Part shown: positions 56,624 through 64,000 of the stretch, piece after piece
Layout of the letters: the number at the start of each line of letters is the position of its first letter
Numbering within the stretch: the first letter of the stretch is position 1
Origin: Cyclobacteriaceae bacterium
GTDB taxonomy: Bacteria; Bacteroidota; Bacteroidia; Cytophagales; Cyclobacteriaceae
Direction of reading: 5' to 3'
Length of the DNA: 64,000 nt
Assembly: GCA_016787755.1 (NCBI GenBank)
Contig: JAEUUA010000018.1
Coordinates: forward strand, 483,186 to 547,185
Made by a program: the position numbers and the translations under genes
The notes under the pieces: generated by a model
What the model saw: only the letters and a program-made list of their open reading frames with translations
What the model was told of the DNA's origin: nothing
Database searches by the model: none

Positions 56624-57280
56624 ATGATCCAAATACAAACTTTTGAGTTTAATCCTTTTAGTGAAAATACCTATGTGGTCTATGATGAAACCAAAGAAGG
56701 TGTCATTATCGATCCTGGCTGTTACGAACCGGATGAAAAAAAAACGTTGACCAAATTTATTGATAGCAAGAGTATTAAGGTAAAATACCTGCTAAACACA
56801 CATTGCCACATCGATCATGTGTTGGGGAACGATTTTGTAAAGTCCACCTATAAAGTGCCTTTCTTAATTCATGCCAAGGAAGAAGCCGTGCTAAAAGCCG
56901 TGAAAGCCTATGCGCCATCCTACGGTTTTGCTCAGTATCATGAAGTACTGCCAGACCAATATATGGAAGAAGGAGATGAGATTTCATTCGGATCAATAAC
57001 CCTAAAAGTGCTATTCCTTCCAGGTCATGCTCCAGGACATGTTGGCTTTTATCATGGTGAATCACGATCACTACTAAGTGGCGATGTTCTTTTTGAAGGG
57101 AGTATAGGTCGAACGGATTTACCCGGTGGCGATCATAAAACATTAATCGAAAGTATTCGCAAGAAAGTATTTACCCTTCCAGATGATGTGGTTGTTTATC
57201 CCGGCCACGGAAACTCAACCACAGTTGGTGAAGAAAAAATCTCAAATCCATATTGTGCTTTAAGTCTATCAAAAAAATGA
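56624..57280 (+). CDS. Metallo-beta-lactamase-fold hydrolase (GloB/YcbL-like)
   Basis: 218 residues from ATG 56624; the upstream TTG frame is rejected. The zinc motif is THCHIDHVLG, with GHAPGHVGFYH, the aspartate-bearing GDVLFEGSIGRTDLPGGD and YPGHGNSTTVGEE. This is the hydroxyacylglutathione-hydrolase-like branch of the MBL fold, cytoplasmic. Exact thioester or persulfide substrate is unknown. It overlaps pssA by four bases (ATGA) and begins the run leading to porU and porV. Confidence 0.9.
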   Translation: MIQIQTFEFNPFSENTYVVYDETKEGVIIDPGCYEPDEKKTLTKFIDSKSIKVKYLLNTHCHIDHVLGNDFVKSTYKVPFLIHAKEEAVLKAVKAYAPSYGFAQYHEVLPDQYMEEGDEISFGSITLKVLFLPGHAPGHVGFYHGESRSLLSGDVLFEGSIGRTDLPGGDHKTLIESIRKKVFTLPDDVVVYPGHGNSTTVGEEKISNPYCALSLSKK

Positions 57281-57963
57281 AGGTATTGAAACATTTACCG
57301 AATGCACTCACCAGTGCTAACCTGATTTGTGGCTGCTTGGGTATCATTAGTGTTTTCAACTATCCGGTGGAAGCTGCCTATTTTGTTTGGGCCGCTTGCT
57401 TTTTTGATTTCCTTGATGGATTTGCTGCACGTTTTTTAAAACAATCATCACCAATTGGCAAACAACTTGATTCACTAGCCGACATGGTAAGTTTTGGTGT
57501 TCTCCCGGCTATGACTATGTACATGTGGTTGGAGTCAAGTGAAACGGAAAGTTGGATGTCTTATGGGGCAATAATAATCACGCTGTTTTCTGCGCTGCGT
57601 CTTGCAAAGTTTAATGTAGACGAAAATCAATCCGATTCATTTATTGGAATACCAACACCCGCAAACGCGTTGTTTATTACGTCATTGGTTTTTCTGCCAG
57701 AGCCCATACGATCTTTGGTTTTTGACGGGACTTCATTACTAATAATTACAATTGCCTTTTCACTGCTTATGGTTGCTCCAGTAAAGCTCATTGCTTTAAA
57801 ATTTAAAAACTTTGGCTGGTTCGGAAATGAGACGAAGTTTACCTTTCTGATCATATCTGTATTCCTATTAGGATTTTTACAAGCAGGGGCTATTCCCTTT
57901 ATTATACTATCTTATATAGTTATCTCGTTGGTAAGTGGCGCTTTAGGCGCAAAGAAAAAATAG
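57277..57963 (+). CDS. pssA: CDP-diacylglycerol-serine O-phosphatidyltransferase
   Basis: 228 residues from ATG 57277. CDP-alcohol phosphatidyltransferase signature D-G-x2-A-R-x8-G-x3-D-x3-D in DGFAARFLKQSSPIGKQLDS followed by LAD, with about eight hydrophobic helices. The start MKVLKHLPNALTSANLICG and length favour PssA over PgsA. It makes phosphatidylserine, the precursor of phosphatidylethanolamine, in the inner membrane. It overlaps the MBL gene and lies three bases before porU. Confidence 0.9.
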   Translation: MKVLKHLPNALTSANLICGCLGIISVFNYPVEAAYFVWAACFFDFLDGFAARFLKQSSPIGKQLDSLADMVSFGVLPAMTMYMWLESSETESWMSYGAIIITLFSALRLAKFNVDENQSDSFIGIPTPANALFITSLVFLPEPIRSLVFDGTSLLIITIAFSLLMVAPVKLIALKFKNFGWFGNETKFTFLIISVFLLGFLQAGAIPFIILSYIVISLVSGALGAKKK

Positions 57964-57966
57964 AGT

Positions 57967-60900
57967 GTGATTTCAATCAAAAAAATAGGTGTATTGGGTG
58001 TGTTGTGCTTTTTGAGTATAGCACTTTGCTTTGCGCAAAAAACTAACTCTGTGCTTAGTCAAGGAATATGGTATAAATTTTCTGTGACCAACGATGGTGT
58101 GGTTAAAATAGATTACAACTTATTGAAGAGTTCAGGTGTAAATCCAGATCAAATTGATCCGCGCAATATAAAAATTTTCGCTGGCCAACAGGGCATGTTG
58201 CCACAAGCAATCAACAAACCAAGGGTGGTAGAATTAACTCAGATCGCTATTCAAGTTACCGGTGAGGCGGATGGTAAATTCAATACAGGCGACCAGATTC
58301 TTTTCTTTGGTCAGGGACCTGATAAATATCATTATAACATTCAACGCAAAGTTTTTGACTATGAGAACAATTTATACTCGGATAAAAATTTTTACTTCCT
58401 AACCGTAGGGAGCGAACCCGGTCTGCGAATAGCTAATAGCGAAAATATAGCTGGATCTTTTCCTATCATAGCAGAGTATGAAGACCTTGGTTATTACGAA
58501 ACAGAAAAGTATAACATATTAAAGTCGGGCCGCCACTGGTTTGGCGAGCAGTTTGATGCGAGCAAGGAAGCCACTATTCGATTTGATGTTTCAGGCGTGG
58601 TTGAGAACTCTGAAATCCGGATGATCTCACACGTAATGGCTCAATCCATTGAAGTTTCTTCATTTCAGGTTTCGTTTAACAATAATCCGGTTTTAACTCA
58701 ACCCATTTCACAAATACCAAACACTCGCTATGGCATTAAAGGTGTTGTGAGGGCTGATACCATAACTTTTAATTCCAATACTGTAGGTGCAATCGGCCGC
58801 GACAATCAAGATATTAAATATCAATTTACAAAAGGCAGTGTTGGTTTGTCGGTAGGCTATCTTGATTTCGTCAGCTTCGCCATTAAGAGAAAGTTGGCCC
58901 AGTATGGAGATCAAACTATCTTCAGATCAGCATCCAGTTTATCCAATGCAGTCTCCACCTTTGAAATCACCCTGTCTAAACCAAATTCGATTGTCTGGGA
59001 TGTTACTGATCCCTTTAGTGCACTTAATCAACAAGCCACACCTGCAACAGACAAAATTAGATTTTCTGCAAACACAGAAGCTTTAAAAACATTTACAGTC
59101 TTTCATTCAGCTAATCTTAAATCTCCTATTTTTGAAGAGGTTGTTCCCAATCAAAATTTGTATGCTACCATTGCGCCAGAATTACTCATCATAACTCATC
59201 CAAACTTTCAGACTGAAGCACAACGCTTAGCTAATTTCAAACAAACAAAATCGGGCATCAGCACAACCGTTGTTACGATAAATCAAATTTATAATGAGTA
59301 CAGTGGTGGCAAACAGGATGTTACCGCTTTGCGGGATTTTATCCGAGACCTTTACATTCAGCCCAACTCTCAATTAAAAAATGTGTTGCTCTTTGGCAGA
59401 GGTTCCTACGATTACAAAAATCGGGTATTAGGCAATACCAACTATGTACCCATTTACGAGTCGCGAAATTCACTAAGCCCACTGGAAACGTATGGATCAG
59501 ATGATTATCTGACTTTCCTCGAACCTGGTGAAGGTGAGTGGACGGAAAGTCCGGCCCAATATCACACGATGGATGTTGGCATTGGAAGGCTTCCTATCAA
59601 AAAATTGGAAGAAGCAAAAATAATAGTTGATAAACTGATTGACTATCAAATAAATCCAGCTGCATTTGGCGCCTGGCAGAATGAAATTATGTTTGTTGCC
59701 GATGATGGCGATTTTAATATTCATAATTCTCAAGCTGATCAACTTGCTAATTCCATAGAACTGTTGAACTCGAATTATTCAACCCGTAAATTTTTTCTTG
59801 ATTCATTCGATCAGATCACAAAACCCAGTGGTCAATCAAGTCCATCGGCAAGCAAAGCACTGGACCTTGCCGTGAAAAAGGGAGCTCTCATCATAAATTT
59901 TACAGGGCATGGTTCGGAACGCGTTTGGATGGATGAGCGGATCCTTGACGAAACTGTCATCCAAACATGGAAGAATGCCCCCCGGTATCCTTTGTTCGTA
60001 ACGGCCACGTGCGAGTTTGGCCGCCATGACGACCCCTTTCAAATTACAAGTGGTGAATTAACCGTCCTTCAAAAAAAAGGCGGAAGTATTGGCCTTGTCT
60101 CAAGTACGAGGCCAGTAAATTCAAGTACAAATTTTACATTGAATAAAGCATTTTATGAATCCCTCTTCACAAAAGAAAACAATAAGTACAGATCATTAGG
60201 AGTTGTTTTTCGCAATACAAAAAATAACAGTATAAGCGGAGTAGCGAATAGAAACTTTTCTTTGCTGGGGGATCCATCCATGGTGTTGGCACTTGCAGAT
60301 AACGAAATTGTGTTTGATGAAATAAAAACCAGTGCTGGTTCTTTGGAATTAAAAGGATTGTCAACTGTTCTGGTATCAGGTCACATTGAAAAAGAAGCAG
60401 TACCTCAAACCAATTTTACAGGAGAATTATCACTCACACTTTTTGATAAAGTAGAAAATCAGACAACGAAAGGAGATCAAAATTCACCCTTCAATTATTC
60501 AGAAAGATCGAATATGTTATTTAGAGGCAAGTCATCGGTTAGTCAAGGTGCATTCAACATGCAATTCATAATGCCTATAAACATTTCACAAGATCTTTTT
60601 ACAGGAAAGTTCTCGGCCTTCGCATCCACAAAAACCGGTATCCTGGCAAGTGGCAACTCACTGAACAACATGATCGGTGACGTTGAATCAAATCCGAACG
60701 GTGATACCACGCCACCTTCAGTGCAATTATTTATGGGCGACACCACTTTTATCGCAGGTGGTATTGTGGGCCCCAGCACTCGAATAGTTGCTCGCTTATA
60801 TGATGAAAGTGGAGTCAATATTTCGTCTGTACCTACAGGGAACGAACTCACGGCTACTATTGATGATGAGGAAACTATAATTCTTAATGATTACTATTCT

Positions 60901-61362
60901 GCGGACATCAATACCTATAAAAAAGGATGGGTAGATTTTCCCTTGGATGGCCTCCAAAAAGGGAAACATGCGCTTACCTTATCGGCCTCGGACACATATA
61001 ACAATCGGAAAATTACTCGTGTAGATTTTATTGTTACTGATGGCGTGCAAATCCAAGTGGAGGAGTTTAGCAATTATCCAAACCCATTTAGTGAGTCAAC
61101 CACACTCGAGTTTACTCACACAAGACCAGGCGAGGATTTAGAAGCTTTCATCACGATCTATGACTTAACTGGCAATCTAATTTTGAAAAAGACCTATGAG
61201 ATCACTACAAGTCAGTACCGGGTAACCTTGGGAGAATGGGATGGGAAATCAGCGAATGGAACAAAATTAGGGAGCGGAGTATACGTGGGTAAGGTTTCTA
61301 TTCGTTCATTACTGGATGGTTCCAAAAATGAACAATTTACTAAGCTAATTATCCTGAATTAA
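57967..61362 (+). CDS. porU: Type IX secretion system sortase PorU
   Basis: 1131 residues, GTG start at 57967. Signal peptide ending ALCFAQ, a long N-terminal beta region, then a gingipain-type C25 peptidase domain with catalytic His648 (NFTGHGSERVW) and Cys682 (TATCEFGRHDDP). The C terminus has a type A T9SS sorting domain (FSNYPNPFSESTTLEF, GSGVYVGKVS, KLIILN). PorU is the outer-membrane sortase that cleaves the C-terminal domain of T9SS cargo and attaches lipid-linked sugar. It directly precedes porV, its partner. Confidence 0.94.
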   Translation: MISIKKIGVLGVLCFLSIALCFAQKTNSVLSQGIWYKFSVTNDGVVKIDYNLLKSSGVNPDQIDPRNIKIFAGQQGMLPQAINKPRVVELTQIAIQVTGEADGKFNTGDQILFFGQGPDKYHYNIQRKVFDYENNLYSDKNFYFLTVGSEPGLRIANSENIAGSFPIIAEYEDLGYYETEKYNILKSGRHWFGEQFDASKEATIRFDVSGVVENSEIRMISHVMAQSIEVSSFQVSFNNNPVLTQPISQIPNTRYGIKGVVRADTITFNSNTVGAIGRDNQDIKYQFTKGSVGLSVGYLDFVSFAIKRKLAQYGDQTIFRSASSLSNAVSTFEITLSKPNSIVWDVTDPFSALNQQATPATDKIRFSANTEALKTFTVFHSANLKSPIFEEVVPNQNLYATIAPELLIITHPNFQTEAQRLANFKQTKSGISTTVVTINQIYNEYSGGKQDVTALRDFIRDLYIQPNSQLKNVLLFGRGSYDYKNRVLGNTNYVPIYESRNSLSPLETYGSDDYLTFLEPGEGEWTESPAQYHTMDVGIGRLPIKKLEEAKIIVDKLIDYQINPAAFGAWQNEIMFVADDGDFNIHNSQADQLANSIELLNSNYSTRKFFLDSFDQITKPSGQSSPSASKALDLAVKKGALIINFTGHGSERVWMDERILDETVIQTWKNAPRYPLFVTATCEFGRHDDPFQITSGELTVLQKKGGSIGLVSSTRPVNSSTNFTLNKAFYESLFTKENNKYRSLGVVFRNTKNNSISGVANRNFSLLGDPSMVLALADNEIVFDEIKTSAGSLELKGLSTVLVSGHIEKEAVPQTNFTGELSLTLFDKVENQTTKGDQNSPFNYSERSNMLFRGKSSVSQGAFNMQFIMPINISQDLFTGKFSAFASTKTGILASGNSLNNMIGDVESNPNGDTTPPSVQLFMGDTTFIAGGIVGPSTRIVARLYDESGVNISSVPTGNELTATIDDEETIILNDYYSADINTYKKGWVDFPLDGLQKGKHALTLSASDTYNNRKITRVDFIVTDGVQIQVEEFSNYPNPFSESTTLEFTHTRPGEDLEAFITIYDLTGNLILKKTYEITTSQYRVTLGEWDGKSANGTKLGSGVYVGKVSIRSLLDGSKNEQFTKLIILN

Positions 61363-61384
61363 ATTACCTTTACTGTTTAGAACT

Positions 61385-62557
61385 TTGACTATGAAGAGGT
61401 TAAGTATTCCAATGGCATTCATTCTTTTAACCGTTCCCTTTTGCGTGTGGTCGCAAGTGTCATCAACTGCAACCTTAATTGGTCAAGATTCAACCAACCG
61501 GGTAATAACAACAGCCGTACCCTTTTTAACGATAACACCTGATGCTCGTGCTGCAGGCATGGGCGATGCCGGTGTGGCAACTTCGGCTGATGTAAACTCC
61601 GCCTATTGGAATTCGGCTAAGTTGGCATTTATTGATAACGGACTTGGATATGGGATTTCAGGATCATACACACCTTGGTTAGGAAAAATAATCAACGACA
61701 TGTATGTGTTCTATCTTTCTGGTTTCTATAAAATTGGTCGTGAGCAAACAGTAGCTGCCTCCATGAAATATTTTGATTTGGGAGAGATTCAATTTAAAGG
61801 TATAAACAACGAAGATCTGGGTCGTTTTAATCCTCGGGAATTTGCATTCGATGTTACTTACTCAAGATTACTAACAGAACAATTGTCAATTGGCGGTGCA
61901 CTTCGTTATATTCATTCTAACTTAACGGGTGCCCTAACCACAGGAAACATTGATGCCCGTCCTGGTAATTCTGTAGCCGTTGATTTGGGTATTTATTACA
62001 CCAAACCTTTTGTGTCGAATAACAATACCCTTTCATTAGGTGCGGCCATTACAAATCTGGGGGCAAAAATTTCTTATTCCGATGCAAATAATCGTGATTT
62101 CATTCCCACCAACTTGCGCATGGGTGGAGCTTATACATTAGAACTAGATCCTAAGAATAAACTAACGTTCGCATTAGATTTTAATAAACTTTTAGTTCCC
62201 AGCCCTCCAAGAGACAATTCAACACCTTTGTTGAGTGGAATCTTTGGTTCTTTTTCCGATGCAGGTGGTGGCTTCAAAGAAGAGATGCGCGAGTTTATGA
62301 CTTCAATTGGAACCGAGTACTGGTATGACAATACATTCGCAGGTAGATTAGGTTATTTTCATGAAGCAACTGACAAAGGCAATCGGAAATATTTAACGGC
62401 TGGCGTTGGATTTAGACATAAGACCTTTGGAATCGATGTAGCTTATCTTGTTCCTACTAATAAAAGAGAAAACGCGTTAGCAGAAACTATTAGGTTCACG
62501 CTTATGCTGAACTTTGAAAGCAAAGTGCGTGAAAACGATTCTGTTACCGATAATTAA
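61385..62557 (+). CDS. porV: Type IX secretion system outer-membrane protein PorV
   Basis: 390 residues. Signal peptide ending VWSQ, then an outer-membrane barrel of the PorV/FadL type (ITPDARAAGMGDAGVATSAD, NSAYWNSAKLAFIDNGLGY, YSRLLTEQLSIGGALRYIH). PorV takes cargo from the Sov translocon to PorU at the cell surface. It lies 22 bases after porU and two bases before the M16 gene. Length and motifs are canonical. Confidence 0.94.
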   Translation: MTMKRLSIPMAFILLTVPFCVWSQVSSTATLIGQDSTNRVITTAVPFLTITPDARAAGMGDAGVATSADVNSAYWNSAKLAFIDNGLGYGISGSYTPWLGKIINDMYVFYLSGFYKIGREQTVAASMKYFDLGEIQFKGINNEDLGRFNPREFAFDVTYSRLLTEQLSIGGALRYIHSNLTGALTTGNIDARPGNSVAVDLGIYYTKPFVSNNNTLSLGAAITNLGAKISYSDANNRDFIPTNLRMGGAYTLELDPKNKLTFALDFNKLLVPSPPRDNSTPLLSGIFGSFSDAGGGFKEEMREFMTSIGTEYWYDNTFAGRLGYFHEATDKGNRKYLTAGVGFRHKTFGIDVAYLVPTNKRENALAETIRFTLMLNFESKVRENDSVTDN

Positions 62558-62559
62558 TC

Positions 62560-63822
62560 ATGCTCGACAGAAAGTCTGCTCCGCAACACGCTGAGATTAG
62601 GGATTTTCAACTTCCAACTCCAGAAATAATTCCGTTATCAAATGGTGCTCAATTAGTCCTGTTTGGTGACGTTAAACAAGAGATTCTCAAGTTAGAGGTT
62701 GTTTTTAAGGCCGGTAAATGGTTTGAACCTAGGCCTGGTGTTTCACACTTCACCGCTCAAATGCTTGAAAGAGGAACATCAAGCCGAAGTTCCTATCAGA
62801 TTGCTGAAGCCTTTGATCAGTTTGGCTGCTCCATTGAGATTAATGCAGGATTTGATTTCACTTCATTATCACTTTACACGCTTTCACGGAATATTTCCAG
62901 AGTACTACCTCTCTTTTGCGAGCTAATCTCAACGCCCTCCTTCCCAGAGTTAGAACTTACTTTAATGAAAAATGTGTTCAGGCAAAATCTAAAAATAAAT
63001 AACAAAAAAAATAGCTATTTGGCCGGCAAAGCAATAAGGAAAAATATTTTTAGTAGTCTCCATCCCTATGGAAACTCCATCGAAGAATTAGATGTTGATA
63101 ATCTAACTCGTGAGGATCTTGTTCTATTTTTTAATACCCATTTTTCCCTTCATCAAATATACATCACGGGCTCATTACCAGGATCAGCGAGGCAGGCAAT
63201 ACTTCATGATCTTGGCCATCTCAAAGCTGGATATCCCGCTATGGATAAAATTGAATTCCCAACCAATAGAAAGAGTTTTTCACAGATAATTGAAATGCCT
63301 GACAGTGTTCAATCCTCTTTGCGTTTAGGAAAGAGAACCATTAACAGAGCCCATGCTGATTATCCAACATTTGTTTTATTAAATCATATCCTTGGCGGAT
63401 ATTTTGGGTCACGGTTAATGAAAAATATTCGTGAAGAAAAAGGATTAACCTATGGGATACATTCTTCCATAAACGCATTGAAAAATGATGCGCTATTTAT
63501 AATTAGTACTGATGTAAATAAAGAAAATCAGAAGTTAGCTATATCGGAAATAAAAGCTGAGATAATTAAACTACAAGAAAATCTTGTCGGATTAAATGAA
63601 CTTGAAATTACTAAGAATCATTTATTAGGAAGTATTCAGTTAGAAACTGCCAACCCCTTTTCGATTGCCGAAAAAATTAAAACAATTAGATTAAACCAAC
63701 TCAAGCCAGATTTTTATAGCACCTTGTACAATAATATTATGTCCTCAAATTCTGAGATGATACAACATGTTGCCAAATCATACCTCGATGTAGAGTCACT
63801 CTTCGAGGCTAGTGTTGGATAG
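62560..63822 (+). CDS. Catalytically degenerate M16-family peptidase homologue
   Basis: 420 residues, no signal peptide. M16 peptidase fold: VVFKAGKWFEPRPGVSHFTAQMLERG, then GGYFGSRLMKNIREEKGLTYGI, the conserved C-terminal domain. The zinc motif HxxEH is replaced: the first His is kept in HFTAQML, but the catalytic Glu and second His are absent. This is the pattern of non-catalytic M16 partner subunits that bind another M16 protease. It lies two bases after porV, and an rRNA operon follows on the other strand. The active partner is not in the window. Confidence 0.85.
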   Translation: MLDRKSAPQHAEIRDFQLPTPEIIPLSNGAQLVLFGDVKQEILKLEVVFKAGKWFEPRPGVSHFTAQMLERGTSSRSSYQIAEAFDQFGCSIEINAGFDFTSLSLYTLSRNISRVLPLFCELISTPSFPELELTLMKNVFRQNLKINNKKNSYLAGKAIRKNIFSSLHPYGNSIEELDVDNLTREDLVLFFNTHFSLHQIYITGSLPGSARQAILHDLGHLKAGYPAMDKIEFPTNRKSFSQIIEMPDSVQSSLRLGKRTINRAHADYPTFVLLNHILGGYFGSRLMKNIREEKGLTYGIHSSINALKNDALFIISTDVNKENQKLAISEIKAEIIKLQENLVGLNELEITKNHLLGSIQLETANPFSIAEKIKTIRLNQLKPDFYSTLYNNIMSSNSEMIQHVAKSYLDVESLFEASVG

Positions 63823-63866
63823 CCTATCTAAGTGTCCCTGCTAATCCCACTTTTTGTTTCGACTCC

Positions 63867-63901
63867 AAAAAAAAAGACCCGATCAGTTTATGAAGGGGTC
63901 T
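63867..63901 (-). terminator. Terminator of the rRNA operon
   Basis: On minus, AGACCC pairs with GGGTCT (63896-63901 with 63875-63880), with a 15-base loop, followed by a run of nine T. It lies 17 bases after the 5S 3' end. Confidence 0.85.
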
Positions 63902-63917
63902 AAGGATAATAAAAAAT

Positions 63918-64000
63918 AGGCAACGACTTACTCTCCCGGGTTTTACCCTAGTACCATCAGCGCGGGTGGACTTAACTTCTCTGTTCGGAATGGGAAGAGG
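63918..64000 (-). rRNA. rrf: 5S rRNA, 3' part (continues past the window)
   Basis: On the minus strand the sequence reads CCCATTCCGAACAGAGAAGT, then TAAG, GATGGTACTAGGG, and GGGAGAGTAAGTCG near the 3' end. These are the conserved loop and helix segments of 5S rRNA. About 83 of some 110-120 bases lie inside the window. It reads from the right, so 23S and 16S should lie beyond 64000. Confidence 0.95.

Overview
The window looks like a chromosomal segment of a Bacteroidota bacterium, most likely Cytophagales-like. The reasons are a SusC/SusD pair, the type IX secretion genes porU and porV, promoters of the Bacteroidota type (TTTG / TAnnTTTG), LytS/LytTR-type two-component genes and many lipoproteins with an SPII Cys. 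No phage, insertion sequence, CRISPR array or tRNA was seen. The last 83 bases are the 3' part of a 5S rRNA on the minus strand, so an rRNA operon enters from the right.

Layout. 1-3200: start of a dihydrolipoamide dehydrogenase gene, a small membrane protein, fabG and a large secreted protein. 3252-24591: a carbohydrate locus with a GH109-type Gfo/Idh/MocA protein, a Tat-exported flavoprotein plus cytochrome c, a LacI regulator, an N-acetylhexosamine-1-kinase-like kinase, a NagX-like membrane protein, SusC/SusD, two large tandem FG-GAP/UnbV lipoproteins and two exported amidohydrolases. A shared 15-base operator-like site lies before GH109 and before susC. 24671-28891: a methionine operon (metY-metX-hom) with a SAM-I riboswitch followed by a 46-codon leader ORF ending in Cys-Cys-Met-Cys-Cys-Cys and a hairpin that starts inside its stop codon. 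28953-46327: nqrF, an arginase-fold protein, an Nramp-like transporter, an adenylate cyclase, a duplicated ABC ATPase, a VWA protein, a LytS/LytTR pair and small lipoproteins. 46470-56484: Tex, a serine hydrolase, a DUF1080 lipoprotein, YicC, a propeller/barrel outer-membrane protein and a flavin oxidoreductase. 56624-63822: one tightly packed run of an MBL hydrolase, pssA, porU, porV and a degenerate M16 protein, ending against the rRNA operon.

How the genes may work together. The carbohydrate locus reads as uptake and processing of an amino-sugar glycan: SusC/SusD import, GH109 release of an N-acetylhexosamine, cytoplasmic phosphorylation by the NahK-like kinase, and LacI control. An extracytoplasmic oxidative step (flavoprotein to cytochrome c) and two amidohydrolases are added; their substrates are not evident. 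The methionine leader seems able to read two signals, SAM through the riboswitch and cysteine supply through translation of the Cys-rich leader ORF. It is the most interesting regulatory structure in the window.
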